A stretch of DNA of 64,000 nt from Streptomyces sp. NRRL F-6131 (GCA_000719695.1 JOHN01000013.1:186001-250000), one strand, 5' to 3'. Counted from the stretch's first letter, positions 40,994 to 51,715 are shown. Numbers and translations: made by a program. The notes: a model not told the origin generated them from the sequence alone.

Positions 40994-42931
40994 ATGCGTA
41001 TCGTCCTGCTGCACATGCCCTGGGGTGCGATCGACGTGCCGTCGCTGGCGCTCGGGATCCTGCACACCGCCGCCGCCCGCGCCGGCCACCAGGTCGACGT
41101 GCGCTACGCCAACCTGGACTTCGTGGACTGGGCGGCGGAGACCACGGGTTTCGGCGTGGACGACTACCAGTACTTCTCCGAGAAGTCCTACTTCCAGGGC
41201 GCGGGCGACTGGGCGTTCGCCGGCGCGCTGTACGGCGACGACGGCCCGGACCCCGACGGCCCGGACCCCGACGGCGCCGGCCCCGCCGGGTTCGCGAGCT
41301 ACTTCGAGTACCTGGCCACCAACGGCGCGAGCGAGCAGGAGATCGCCCTGACCCGGGCGACCCGCGCGCTCGCCCCGGCGTTCGTCGCCCGACTGGTGGA
41401 GGAGCTCGCCGCCGACCCGCCGGACCTGGTCGGCTTCACCACCACCTTCCAGCAGAACACGGCGAGCCTCGCCGCGGCCCGACTGCTCAAGCAGCGCTGC
41501 CCGCAGGTGCGCACGGTGTTCGGCGGGGCCAACTGCGACGGCCCGCAGGGCGCCGCGCTGCACCGCAACTTCCCGTTCCTGGACTACGTGGTGCGCGGCG
41601 AGGGCGAGGCCGCCTTCCCGGCCCTGCTGGCGGGCCTCGGCGACGGCGGCGACCTCGCCGCCGTCCCCGGGCTCTGCTGGCGCGACGACTCCGGGACGTC
41701 GGTCGCCAACGCGATGACCACGCGACCGCTGCCGCCCTCGGCGATCCTGGCGCCCCGCTACGACGGCTTCTTCGAGCGGCTCGACGCCTCCGTCGCGGCC
41801 GGCTGGGTCGACCCCAAGCTGGTCCTCGAGGGCTCCCGGGGGTGCTGGTGGGGCGAGAAGCACCACTGCACCTTCTGCGGCCTCAACGGCTCCTCGATGG
41901 AGTTCCGCTCCAAGCCGCCGGCGGACTTCCTCGCCGAGGTGCTCACCCTCGCCGAACGCCACCGGCTGCTGGACGTCTACGTGGTCGACAACATCCTGGA
42001 CATGGGCTACTTCGACACCGTCCTGAAGTCGCTGGCCGAACTCCCGGTCGACCTGCGGCTGCACTTCGAGATCAAGGCCAATCTGCGCCGCCACCAGTTC
42101 CAGCTCCTCGGCGACTCGGGCGCGGCCCAGGTCCAGCCCGGCATCGAGAACCTCAGCACCCGGGTCCTGCGGATCATGGACAAGGGGGTGACGGGCTGCC
42201 AGAACGTCCGGGCCCTGCGCGACGCGCAGAGCGCCGGGGTCTCGGTGACCTGGAACTACCTCTACGGCTTCCCGGGGGAGCAGCCGGAGGACTACGAGTC
42301 GGTGATCCGCCAGCTGCCCGTGCTGCACCACCTGGACCCGCCGACCGGCGCGGGACGGATCGCGATCGAGCGCTTCAGCCCGTACTTCGACCGGCCCGAG
42401 CTGGGCTTCGCGATCACCCGTCCGGCCTTCCAGTACCGGGCGACCTACCGCCTGCCGGAGAGCGAACTGAACGAGCTGGCCTATGTGTTCACCGCCCCGC
42501 CGCGCGGGATCGGCGGCGAGCTGGCGGAGCGGCTGGGCGCGGCGGTGGACACCTGGCAGGCGCGGTTCCCCGACAGCCGGCTCAGCTACCGGGACGCGGA
42601 CGGGCGGATCGTGCTGGTCAACACCCGGCCCGGGTACGACTGGCGGGTGGTCGAGCTGACCGATCCGGTCGAGCTCGCGGCCTTCCGGCTCATGGCCCAG
42701 CCCCGCTCGGCCGCCGCGCTGGCCGCCAGGGTCCCCGGCGGCGCGGCGGCGGTCGCGCCGGTGCTGGAGCGGTTCACCGCCCTGGGCCTGCTGTACCACG
42801 ACGGGGACGGCTACCTCCAGGTCGCCGTGGAGTCCGACAACCAGGTGCTGATGCGGATGCAGCACCGGCACGGCCCCGCCGCCGAGCGTCCGCACACCGA
42901 GGAGGTGCTCGATGCCGTCGCGATCGGCTGA
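40994..42931 (+). CDS. B12-binding radical SAM protein, RiPP-maturation type
   Basis: This 645-residue protein begins MRIVLLHMPWGAIDVPSLALG, the start of a B12-binding domain, with PDLVGFTTTFQQNTASLAAAR and VFGGANCDGPQG. The radical SAM cluster motif is CWWGEKHHCTFCGLNG with Cys284, Cys292 and Cys295, a C-x7-C-x2-C pattern characteristic of the ribosomal-peptide-maturation radical SAM family rather than the general CxxxCxxC. Later segments are DVYVVDNILDMGYFDTVL, QPGIENLSTRVLRIMDKG and NYLYGFPGEQPEDYE. Related proteins are regarded as C-methyltransferases of precursor peptides. An alternative start at 40913 (TGATG with the peptide stop) exists, but the hairpin in between and homology favour 40994. 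Confidence 0.88.
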   Translation: MRIVLLHMPWGAIDVPSLALGILHTAAARAGHQVDVRYANLDFVDWAAETTGFGVDDYQYFSEKSYFQGAGDWAFAGALYGDDGPDPDGPDPDGAGPAGFASYFEYLATNGASEQEIALTRATRALAPAFVARLVEELAADPPDLVGFTTTFQQNTASLAAARLLKQRCPQVRTVFGGANCDGPQGAALHRNFPFLDYVVRGEGEAAFPALLAGLGDGGDLAAVPGLCWRDDSGTSVANAMTTRPLPPSAILAPRYDGFFERLDASVAAGWVDPKLVLEGSRGCWWGEKHHCTFCGLNGSSMEFRSKPPADFLAEVLTLAERHRLLDVYVVDNILDMGYFDTVLKSLAELPVDLRLHFEIKANLRRHQFQLLGDSGAAQVQPGIENLSTRVLRIMDKGVTGCQNVRALRDAQSAGVSVTWNYLYGFPGEQPEDYESVIRQLPVLHHLDPPTGAGRIAIERFSPYFDRPELGFAITRPAFQYRATYRLPESELNELAYVFTAPPRGIGGELAERLGAAVDTWQARFPDSRLSYRDADGRIVLVNTRPGYDWRVVELTDPVELAAFRLMAQPRSAAALAARVPGGAAAVAPVLERFTALGLLYHDGDGYLQVAVESDNQVLMRMQHRHGPAAERPHTEEVLDAVAIG

Positions 42932-43586
42932 GCGGACCGACGCCGCCCACTGGCGGGCGGCCGGGCCCGAGGTCGAGCTCTGGCTCGACTACGACCCCGC
43001 CGCCCGGGAGCTGCCCGGCTTCGCGCTCGGCCGCCGCACCCTGGCGGGCCCGGCGCAGACCGAGGTCACCGAGCTGCACCGGGCCGGGGTCCGCTGCCTG
43101 CGGCTGACCGAGCCGGTACGGCTCTGCGCGGACGCGCCGGCCGCCTCCGCCCGGGCGCTGATGCTGCTGCGCGAGGCGACCGGCCAGGGGCTGGTCGTGC
43201 AGTGGGAGGCGGTCTGCGCGGACGGCTGCGCGGCGCGGCGCCGCTTCCACCACCTCTACCCGCCCGAGGCGGTGACCGGCGCCGCGCCGGAGGTTCTCGC
43301 CGACTGGCGGGCCTCGTACTTCCCGAGCAAGTGCGTCCTGCGGCGCGGCCCCGGCTTCGCCGAGGTGCGCGACCGCCGGTTCGGGACGCTGGAGCTGTTC
43401 ACCATCGACGAGCCCGGCCACCTGGCACAGCTGGACGCGCTGGCCGAGGGCGTCGAGGTCGGCCTGCTGCCGGACGCCGTCCACCGGGACTTCGCCGACG
43501 CCGGTCTGATCGCCGAACAGGCCGGGCGCGCGTGGTTCCTGCCGATGCGGGTGCGCCGCTGGCCGTTCCCGTCGCTGACCGTGTAG
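42912..43586 (+). CDS. Small partner protein of the radical SAM maturase (DUF5825-like)
   Basis: This 224-residue protein is not enzymatically recognisable. It contains EVELWLDYDPAARELPGFALG, a region with several Cys residues (RCLRLTEPVRLCADAP and VCADGCAARRRFHHLYPPE) and a hydrophilic C-terminus ending in RVRRWPFPSL. It overlaps the maturase gene by 20 bp and has GAGGAGGTG before its ATG. Proteins of this shape accompany this type of radical SAM gene in streptomycetes, where they are listed as DUF5825; I recall this only tentatively. A precursor-binding or second modification role is inferred. Confidence 0.65.
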   Translation: MPSRSAERTDAAHWRAAGPEVELWLDYDPAARELPGFALGRRTLAGPAQTEVTELHRAGVRCLRLTEPVRLCADAPAASARALMLLREATGQGLVVQWEAVCADGCAARRRFHHLYPPEAVTGAAPEVLADWRASYFPSKCVLRRGPGFAEVRDRRFGTLELFTIDEPGHLAQLDALAEGVEVGLLPDAVHRDFADAGLIAEQAGRAWFLPMRVRRWPFPSLTV

Positions 43587-43616
43587 TTGCCGGAGTTCGA
43601 GCCCGAGGAGAGATCC

Positions 43617-44816
43617 ATGAGCACCGCGGTCGACGACGCCGCCGCGCGGATGTCCGCCTTCATCCGCGACCCCTACCCCACGCTCGCCCGGATCCGCGAG
43701 GCCGGAGCGGTCTCCGTGATGGACTTCGGGGAGGGCGTGCCGGTCTACCTGGTGACGCGCTACGAGGACGTCCGGGGCGCCCTGATGGATCCCCGGTTCG
43801 GGCAGGACGTCCGCCGCAGCCAGGCCATCGCGAGCGGGCGGGGCTCCAGCCTGACCCTGGGATCGGAGGTCGTCCACATGCTCAACAGCGACCCGCCCGA
43901 CCACACCCGGCTGCGCCGCCAGATCCAGGGCGTCTTCACCCGCCGGCGGGTCGACCTGATGCGGCCGCTGGTCGAGCGCATCGCCGCCGACCTGCTGGAC
44001 GGCCTGCGCGGACGGGAGTCCGCCGACCTGGTCACGGACTTCGCCTTCCCGCTGCCGATCATGGTCATCTGCGAGCTGCTGGGCTTCCCCCCGGAGGACA
44101 TGCAGTCCTTCCGTACCTGGTCGACGGCCATCCTCACCCAGGGCGGAGAGCTGACCTTCGACCAGGCGACCGGCGAACTCAACGACTACCTGCGGGAGTT
44201 GATGACCGCCCGGCGGGCGTCCCCGCGCCCGGACATCCTCACCGACCTGGTGCAGGCCCGCGACGCCGGCGAACTCACCGAACAGGAGGTGTTCTCGATG
44301 GTCTTCCTGCTGCTGATCGGCGGCCACGAGACCACCGTCAACCTGCTCGGCACCGCCACCCTGGCCCTGCTCCACCACCCCGACCAGCTCGCCCGGCTGC
44401 GCGCCGACCCGGCGCTGATGCCGGTCGCGATCGACGAGTTCCTGCGCTACGAGTCCCCGGTCAGCATGGCCACGCTGCGGTTCACCAACGCCGAGGTGAT
44501 GGTCGACGACGTGGAGATCCCGGCGGACGAACTGGTGCTGCTCTCGCTCGGCGCGGCCAACCGGGACCCGGCCCGCTTCACCGACCCCGACCGGCTGGTC
44601 CTGGACCGGGGCGACCCGGGCCACCTGGCCTTCGGGCAGGGCCTGCACCGGTGCCTCGGCTCCTTCCTCGGCAAGCTGGAGAGCGAGGTCGCGCTGACCG
44701 GCCTGCTGGAGCGCTTCTCGCGGATCGAGCTGGCGGCCGCGGAGGAGACGCTGCCCTGGCGCAACACGATCATGCTGCGCGGCCTGGAGTCGCTGCCGGT
44801 CTCGCTCGATGGCTAG
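43617..44816 (+). CDS. Cytochrome P450
   Basis: This 399-residue bacterial class I P450 has a canonical I-helix, LLLIGGHETTVN, the ExxR motif in DEFLRYESPV and the heme loop HLAFGQGLHRCLGSF. The N-terminal part (YPTLARIREAGAVSVMDFGEGVPVYLVTRYEDVRGAL) is typical of CYP105/107-like enzymes. ATG 43617 has GAGGAGAG 5-12 bases upstream; a shorter upstream extension is possible. Lying between the radical SAM partner and the exporter, it is likely a tailoring oxidase of the same peptide, for example a hydroxylase; no ferredoxin gene is seen nearby. Confidence 0.9.
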   Translation: MSTAVDDAAARMSAFIRDPYPTLARIREAGAVSVMDFGEGVPVYLVTRYEDVRGALMDPRFGQDVRRSQAIASGRGSSLTLGSEVVHMLNSDPPDHTRLRRQIQGVFTRRRVDLMRPLVERIAADLLDGLRGRESADLVTDFAFPLPIMVICELLGFPPEDMQSFRTWSTAILTQGGELTFDQATGELNDYLRELMTARRASPRPDILTDLVQARDAGELTEQEVFSMVFLLLIGGHETTVNLLGTATLALLHHPDQLARLRADPALMPVAIDEFLRYESPVSMATLRFTNAEVMVDDVEIPADELVLLSLGAANRDPARFTDPDRLVLDRGDPGHLAFGQGLHRCLGSFLGKLESEVALTGLLERFSRIELAAAEETLPWRNTIMLRGLESLPVSLDG

Positions 44817-46194
44817 CAGCACGGGGGCGGGCGGCTCGGGTTCGGGCAGCTCGGGTTCGGGTGGTGCGGTGGCGGACGGGGCCGGGACGGACGGCGCGGT
44901 GGCGGGCGGCGCGGTGGCGGACGGTGCCGCGGCGGGCGGCAAGGGGCCGGACGGCGTGGCGGCGCCGTCGCGGCTGTCGCGGTTCCGCCCCCGGATCGGC
45001 CTCGCGCCGCTGCGCTCGCGCGGCTACCGGATGCTGGTGATCGGGCAGGGCACCTCGGAGTTCGGCAACGCGTTCCAGGTGGTCGCCCTGCCGCTGCTGG
45101 TCTACTCCCTCGCCGGAGGCGCCCGCCAGTTGAGCCTGGTGGTCGCCGCGTACGGCGCGGGCCGGCTGGCCGCCACCCCGCTCGGCGGGATGCTCGCCGA
45201 CCGGTTCGGCGCCCGACGGGTGATGCTGACCGCCGACCTCGGCCGGCTGCTCGCCACCGCCGGGCTGTGCGCGGTCGCCGCCGTCGGGGCGGCGGACTTC
45301 CGGCTGATCGGCGGACTCGCCCTGCTGGTCGGCCTGGGGGCCGGGGTCTTCCTGCCGGCCGCCTGGGCGATCACCCCGACCCTGCTGCCCGCCGAGGACC
45401 TGCACGCGGGCAATGCGCTGAACAGCACGGTCACCTTCGGCGCCGGTCTGGTCGGCCCGGCGGTGGCCGGCCCCCTGGTCGCCTGGTTGAACCCGGCCGT
45501 CGCGCTGGGCCTGGACGCGGCGACCTTCGCCGTGTCGGCGGCGACGCTGCTGCTGATCGGCCGCGGCGACCTCGTCGCACCGTCCCGCCCGATCTCCGAA
45601 CGGGCCTCGGTGCCGCGGAACTTCCGCGCCCTGCTGCGGGAGTCGCCGCTGCTGCGCGCGGTGCTGACGGTGACGGTGATCGCGAACCTGACGGTGGGCG
45701 GCGCCACCAGGGTCGCCCTGCCGACCCTGGCCACGGACGGCTTCGCGGCCGGTGCCGTCGGGCTGGGCGTGCTGCTGGCCGCGTTCACCGGCGGTGCGCT
45801 GGTCGGCGGCCTGTTCGCGGCCGGCCTCACCGATCTGCGCTCGCGGGGCCGCACCGCGATGCTCTCCGGTCTGGTGATGGGGGCGGCGATCGGCCTGGTG
45901 CCGTTCGCCGGGATCGTCGGCGCCGTGCTGCTGCTCTGCCTGGCCGGCGGCGCCAGCACGGTGACCAACGTCCTGGTCGTCACCGGTGTGCAGAAGAGCA
46001 CCCCGCCCGCGCTGCTGGCCCGGGTGATGGCGGCGATCACCTTCTGCGGGCTGGGGGTCTTCCCGATCTCGGTGATCGCGGCCGGTGCGGCGGTGGACGC
46101 GTTCGGGAGCCGGGGGGTGTTCGCGACGACGGGGCTCTGTCTGCTGGGCGCGTTCGGGTACGCGCTGACCAGACGCGAGATCCGGGGCCTCTGA
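44809..46194 (+). CDS. MFS exporter of the RiPP-type operon
   Basis: This 461-residue major facilitator protein has an N-terminal Gly/Ser/Ala-rich tail of about 55 residues of low complexity, then RSRGYRMLVIGQGTSEFGNAFQVVALPLLVYSLAG and the loop MLADRFGARRVMLTADLGR. The following 12 hydrophobic segments resemble the DHA3-like efflux group also seen at 31224. It overlaps the P450 gene by 8 bp and ends the operon; a hairpin lies 230 bp downstream. It probably exports the peptide product. Confidence 0.88.
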   Translation: MASSTGAGGSGSGSSGSGGAVADGAGTDGAVAGGAVADGAAAGGKGPDGVAAPSRLSRFRPRIGLAPLRSRGYRMLVIGQGTSEFGNAFQVVALPLLVYSLAGGARQLSLVVAAYGAGRLAATPLGGMLADRFGARRVMLTADLGRLLATAGLCAVAAVGAADFRLIGGLALLVGLGAGVFLPAAWAITPTLLPAEDLHAGNALNSTVTFGAGLVGPAVAGPLVAWLNPAVALGLDAATFAVSAATLLLIGRGDLVAPSRPISERASVPRNFRALLRESPLLRAVLTVTVIANLTVGGATRVALPTLATDGFAAGAVGLGVLLAAFTGGALVGGLFAAGLTDLRSRGRTAMLSGLVMGAAIGLVPFAGIVGAVLLLCLAGGASTVTNVLVVTGVQKSTPPALLARVMAAITFCGLGVFPISVIAAGAAVDAFGSRGVFATTGLCLLGAFGYALTRREIRGL

Positions 46195-46426
46195 GGCCGC
46201 CGCCCGGGCGGCGTGCCGCAGGGGCGAACGACCGTTCGTCCCCGGCCGGTTCCGCCCCCGAACGCCCAGGTCACAGCGGGGTGGCGGCCGTTCCGGGACG
46301 ATTGCGGGGCGGCGCCCGATTCGTGGTTTCATTACCCCCCGCAGGGGAGGCCGGCTCGGGGCGACGGCCACCCGGGGCCGGTGTCCGGGACGGGGGGTCC
46401 GTGGTCCCGGGACGGCCCGCCGTCGG

Positions 46427-46453
46427 GCCCGGCGCGTCCTCGACGCGCCGGGC
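46427..46453. terminator. Hairpin between convergent operons
   Basis: A perfect 12-bp stem (46427-46438 with 46442-46453, GCCCGGCGCGTC and its complement) with a 3-nt CTC loop lies between the MFS gene and the convergent rhodanese gene, followed by three copies of CCCCCACCG (46461-46487). The rest of the 46195-46493 gap holds no gene; TTTCATTACC near 46328 is a short A/T island. Confidence 0.6.
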
Positions 46454-46493
46454 GTCGCCGCCCCCACCGCCCCCACCGCCCCCACCGCGCGGC

Positions 46494-46955
46494 TCAGCAG
46501 GCGCAGGAGATGCCCGAGCGCGGGGCCGTCAGGTCGTCGATCGGGCGCTGCTCGGTGCCGTTGGCGGTCTCGAAGGCGAACCCCTCGCGGGCCCAGTACT
46601 CGAAGCCGCCGAGCATCTCCTTCACCCGGTAGCCGAGCCGGGCGAAGGCGAGGGCCGCCCGGGTGGCGCCGTTGCAGCCGGGGCCCCAGCAGTAGGTGAC
46701 GACGGTGGCCTCCCGGTCGATCAACTCGCCGGCCAGCTCGGGGATCCGGGCGGTGGGCAGGTGCAGCGCGCCGGGGATGTGCCCCTGCGCCCACGCGACC
46801 TCGCTGCGCGAGTCGACGACCACCAGACCCGGAACGCCCGCCAGCAGGTCGGCCCGCACGTCGGAGACGTCGGCCTCGAAGCTGAGCCGGGAGAGGAAGT
46901 GCGCCGCGGCGACGGTCGGGTCGGCGGGCGGGACGGAGAGGACGGCGCTGGTCAT
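46494..46955 (-). CDS. Rhodanese-like sulfurtransferase domain protein
   Basis: This 153-residue single-domain rhodanese has the active-site loop TYCWGPGCNGATRAAL, where the first Cys is the sulfur acceptor, preceded by GLVVVDSRSEVAWAQGHIPGALHLP, the usual rhodanese entry. It ends with SGISCAC, two extra cysteines. GGAG lies 7-10 bases before the ATG at 46953-46955. It stands alone; no molybdopterin or cysteine desulfurase gene is near, so its sulfur donor and acceptor are unknown. Confidence 0.9.
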   Translation of the reverse strand: MTSAVLSVPPADPTVAAAHFLSRLSFEADVSDVRADLLAGVPGLVVVDSRSEVAWAQGHIPGALHLPTARIPELAGELIDREATVVTYCWGPGCNGATRAALAFARLGYRVKEMLGGFEYWAREGFAFETANGTEQRPIDDLTAPRSGISCAC

Positions 46956-47142
46956 CGGGTGCTCCTGGGTGCTGGGCGATCCGGGCTGGTGCACCCATCC
47001 TGGCCCCCGGCCCGACCCGCCCACGAGTGTCGTGATCGCCTGCATCCGCCAAGATCCCGCCACATCCGCTCCGGTCGAACGGTGCGGACCGGTGGCAGCC
47101 GGGCCCCGTCCTCGTCGTCCAGGCACTGCCCGCTGTTCTCGC

Positions 47143-47266
47143 TCACGCGACCGTGGGGACGGTGCTGTCGGACGGCGGGAGCAGGGTGATGGTGCAGCCG
47201 TCCTCGGCGTTGGTGTGGGGAACGGTCACCGAGGCGGCGTTGTCGCTGACGGTCAGGGTGGTGTCA
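47143..47266 (-). pseudogene. Probable 3' coding remnant of a lost gene
   Basis: Downstream of the GH74 stop a second minus-strand frame reads DTTLTVSDNAASVTVPHTNA and then a cysteine-containing end, DGCTITLLPPSDSTVPTVA, with a stop at 47143-47145. Codons are strongly G/C at the third position, as in real genes here, but there is no start and the frame overlaps the GH74 stop. It looks like the C-terminal beta-domain of a secreted enzyme whose 5' part was deleted. The remaining part of the 46956-47142 gap shows nothing I can name. Confidence 0.4.
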
Positions 47267-49897
47267 GGACGGGTCGCCGTATTGGAGACCGCGTCCGTTG
47301 GTGCCGATGTAGACGCGACCGTAGACGTCGGGGTCGCCCGTGATGATGCCGATGCTCCCGATGGCGCCCCACTGGTGGGCGTCGTCGTTGATGCGGAGCC
47401 AGGTGGCGCCCTGGTCGGTGGAGCGGAAGACTCCGGTGACGTCCTTGACGGTGCCGATCAGGTACAGGGCCTGGTAGGAGGCCCCCGGCGCGGCCTTGCC
47501 GAAGCCGAGGGCGGAAGCGGACTTCACCGTGCTGAGCGTGGTGAAGGTGCGGCCGCCGTCGGTCGAGTGCAGCAGCCCCTTGCCGCCGCCGGAGAGCCAC
47601 AGGTCCCCCGCGATGCCGGGGGCGGCCGTGAGCCGGCCGTCGGGCAGGTCGGTGGCGCGGGTGGTGAAGGTCGCGCCACCGTCGGTGCTGGCGAGGAGCG
47701 TGCCGCCGGAGAGCGCGTAGAAGGTGGTGGCCGAGGCGCGGTCGGCGACCGCCGCGGCGTTGGCGCCCAGGCCGTTGACCTTCGACCAGCTCGTCCCCTT
47801 GTCGGTCGAGCGGTACGGGACCTGGCCCGCCGCCGTCCAGACGATGGAAGAGCCGTCCGCCGCCAGTGCGACCCGGCCCGCCTGGGCGCTGCCCACCGGC
47901 TTCCCCTGGAAGCCGGTCCAGTTGAGGCCGCCGTCGGTGGAGTAGGCGCCGTCCTGTTCGCCGCCACTGCCGACCCGGACCATCACCGAGGGGTTGGACT
48001 GGGCGAAGTCGATGTCGCTGCTGTTGCTCATCAGCGGGTCCTTCAACCGCCCGGCGGGCACCTTGGTCAGGTCGTCGTACCGGAAGCCGCCCTGGTCGCC
48101 CATGGAGGTGACGAGGGTGGCGCCTCCGGGCGGGGCTATCGCGTCCGCGAGCGCGGTCTCCTCCAGTCCTCGGGCCCCCGGGGTCCAGTGGCTGGTGCGG
48201 CCGCTGTCGGTGGCGTCGGCGTCCTTGCTGCGCCAGATGCCGTTGCCGGTGCCGTACAGCGCGTGCCCGGAGTCGAAGGGGTCGATGGCCAGGGCGGTCA
48301 TCCAGTGCCCCGTGCCGGTGCCGACGTAGGGTGCCGTGGAGGCGTCCCGCACCGACGTGTCCGCCAGCGCCTTCCAGGTCGTGCCGCCGTCGGTGGTCCG
48401 GTAGACCTCGTCCTCGGGCCACCAGCGGCAGAGGGTGGTGACCATGACCGTGGACGGCTTCTGCGGGTCGACGGCCAGACCGGAGAACCCGTAGCCGCCC
48501 TTGGACGGGGAGACGTCCTTCCACACCCCGCCGGCCGGCGTGTACTTCCACACCGAGCCCCCCGTCACACCGTTGGGCCCGAGGGCGTCGGTGTAGGTCA
48601 GGTACAGCGAGCCGTCACCGGAGAGCACGCCGTGCTGCGGCAGCCGGCCGGTGGGCTGCCCGGAGACGGCCTGCCAGGTGCCGCCGCCGTCGGTGGAGCG
48701 GTACAGGGAGGTGGACCTGTCGCCGACGCCGACGTAGACCGTCCCGCTGCCGGCCGGACCGTACGTCACGAAGGAGATGCCCCCGCCGCTGCTCGCCCCG
48801 TCCTTGACGGGGAACGAGGAGACCTGGCTCCACGTCACGCCGCGGTCGGTGCTGCGCCACAGCCCGTTCTTGCGGGTGCCCAGGAGCAGGGTGTCGTGGT
48901 TCGCGGGGTCGGTCACCAGCCGCTCGCCCGCCCCTCGGCCGTCCTCGTTGCCGCCCAGCTTGAACGGCAGGTCGGTGCGTTGGAAGGTGCGGCCCCGGTC
49001 GGTGGAGCGCAGGATCGCGCCGTTGCCGGCCCAGTCGTTGGTGTAGGTGCCTGCCGCGAGGTAGAGCCGGTCGGGGTCGACGGGATCGGTGGCCAGCGAG
49101 TCGATGCCCAGCAGGTTCCAGTCCTTCTCGCCGATCCAGTCGGTCAGCGGGATCCACTGCTCGGCCCCGGTGTCCCAGCGGTAGGCGCCGCCCATGTCGG
49201 TGCGCGCGTACAGCAGGCCCTTCTCCCGCTGGTTGAACACCAGCCCGGTGACGTAACCGCCACCCACCACCTGGGCGTTCTTCCAGGCGTACGACCCGTT
49301 CCCCTCGGTGGGCGCACCGCCGTTCCCGATCGCCTTCACCAGTTTCCACCGCTGGTTGGCGCCGCCCCAGCCGGGGTACTGGATGACGGCCGCGCCCTGG
49401 GCGGTGGAGCTTCCGGACACGTCCAGGACCTGACCGCTCTTGCGGGAGGTGAAGGTCACGGCGCCGGACCCGCCCGCGTCATCGATCCGCCACTGCTGGG
49501 ACGCCGAGGACCTGCCCGTCTGCTGCTCGGCGGCGGCCGTCCGGTCGGTCGAGTTGCCCGCTATGCCCAGCACCTTGCCGCTGTTGCGGTTCACCAGCTC
49601 GTAGTAGCCGTCCCCGACGGGCTTCAGACGCCACTGCTGGTTGGCGGTGTTCTGGTCGGTCCACTGCTGGATACGGGTGCCGTCGGCGGCGGAGAAGCCG
49701 TTGACGTCCAGCACCTTGCCGCTGAGCACCGAGACCAGCCGGTAGTACGCGTCGCCGTCGACCAGCGCGGCCTGGGACTCCTCGTGGGTGAGCACGAAGG
49801 ACGACCCGACCGCGACGGGCACGCCGAGGAGGAGAGCGGTGGCGCTCAGGCGACGGCGGTGACGTCCGCGGCGTCCGCTGCGGGGGGAGTTGCTCAT
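47264..49897 (-). CDS. GH74 xyloglucanase-like enzyme with N-terminal CBM13-type domain
   Basis: This 877-residue secreted protein has a twin basic N-terminus and hydrophobic signal (RRRLSATALLLGVPVAVGSSF). A ricin/CBM13-type domain with QQW repeats follows (YYRLVSVLSGKVLDVNG, NTANQQWRLKPVGDG). The two seven-bladed propellers of GH74 contain repeated Asp-box-like SxDxGxTW motifs. The catalytic aspartates are probably in LLYARTDMGGAYRWD and AIDPFDSGHALYGTGNGIW. GH74 enzymes cleave xyloglucan. AAGGAGAA, nine bases before ATG 49895-49897, supports the start. It lies downstream of the GH62 gene on the same strand, behind a hairpin, so it probably has its own promoter in the 49898-50100 gap. Confidence 0.9.
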   Translation of the reverse strand: MSNSPRSGRRGRHRRRLSATALLLGVPVAVGSSFVLTHEESQAALVDGDAYYRLVSVLSGKVLDVNGFSAADGTRIQQWTDQNTANQQWRLKPVGDGYYELVNRNSGKVLGIAGNSTDRTAAAEQQTGRSSASQQWRIDDAGGSGAVTFTSRKSGQVLDVSGSSTAQGAAVIQYPGWGGANQRWKLVKAIGNGGAPTEGNGSYAWKNAQVVGGGYVTGLVFNQREKGLLYARTDMGGAYRWDTGAEQWIPLTDWIGEKDWNLLGIDSLATDPVDPDRLYLAAGTYTNDWAGNGAILRSTDRGRTFQRTDLPFKLGGNEDGRGAGERLVTDPANHDTLLLGTRKNGLWRSTDRGVTWSQVSSFPVKDGASSGGGISFVTYGPAGSGTVYVGVGDRSTSLYRSTDGGGTWQAVSGQPTGRLPQHGVLSGDGSLYLTYTDALGPNGVTGGSVWKYTPAGGVWKDVSPSKGGYGFSGLAVDPQKPSTVMVTTLCRWWPEDEVYRTTDGGTTWKALADTSVRDASTAPYVGTGTGHWMTALAIDPFDSGHALYGTGNGIWRSKDADATDSGRTSHWTPGARGLEETALADAIAPPGGATLVTSMGDQGGFRYDDLTKVPAGRLKDPLMSNSSDIDFAQSNPSVMVRVGSGGEQDGAYSTDGGLNWTGFQGKPVGSAQAGRVALAADGSSIVWTAAGQVPYRSTDKGTSWSKVNGLGANAAAVADRASATTFYALSGGTLLASTDGGATFTTRATDLPDGRLTAAPGIAGDLWLSGGGKGLLHSTDGGRTFTTLSTVKSASALGFGKAAPGASYQALYLIGTVKDVTGVFRSTDQGATWLRINDDAHQWGAIGSIGIITGDPDVYGRVYIGTNGRGLQYGDPS

Positions 49898-50100
49898 GGT
49901 CGACGTTCTCCTTGCGAGGCGTGCACGAGGAAAGAGCGGATCCGGGCACCGGAGCTGACCGGATCCGTCCTCTTGTTGCCGCGGACTCCGCAAGGGTTGC
50001 CGCGAGTTCGGAAGCTCTTTCGAGAGTGCTGCCGGCCGGTGCTCGCTGCGGGAGGCGTCGGTCGCTGTCGGACCTCCGATGCGGATCGGTCCGGGACGGA

Positions 50101-50135
50101 GAGGAACCCCGGCCGACGCGCGGCCGGGGTTCCTC
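50101..50135 (-). terminator. Perfect 15-bp hairpin downstream of the GH62 gene
   Basis: GAGGAACCCCGGCCG (50101-50115) and its exact complement (50121-50135) enclose the 5-nt loop ACGCG. Located between the GH62 stop (50239) and the GH74 start, it likely ends the GH62 transcript. The other parts of the 49898-50238 gap hold no gene. Confidence 0.75.
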
Positions 50136-50238
50136 GGGGCGGTGAGTACCGGTCAACAGGCGGAGCTGCCCACGCCGTCATCGGCGCGGCCGCGAGGCGG
50201 CGGACGGCGCCACCCCGCGGTCGGCGTGGACTGGCGGG

Positions 50239-51669
<1,431 letters not shown>

Positions 51670-51715
51670 TCATCCTTGGAGCGAGCGGCTCGGGTGGGGA
51701 GGGAGGACGGTGCGA

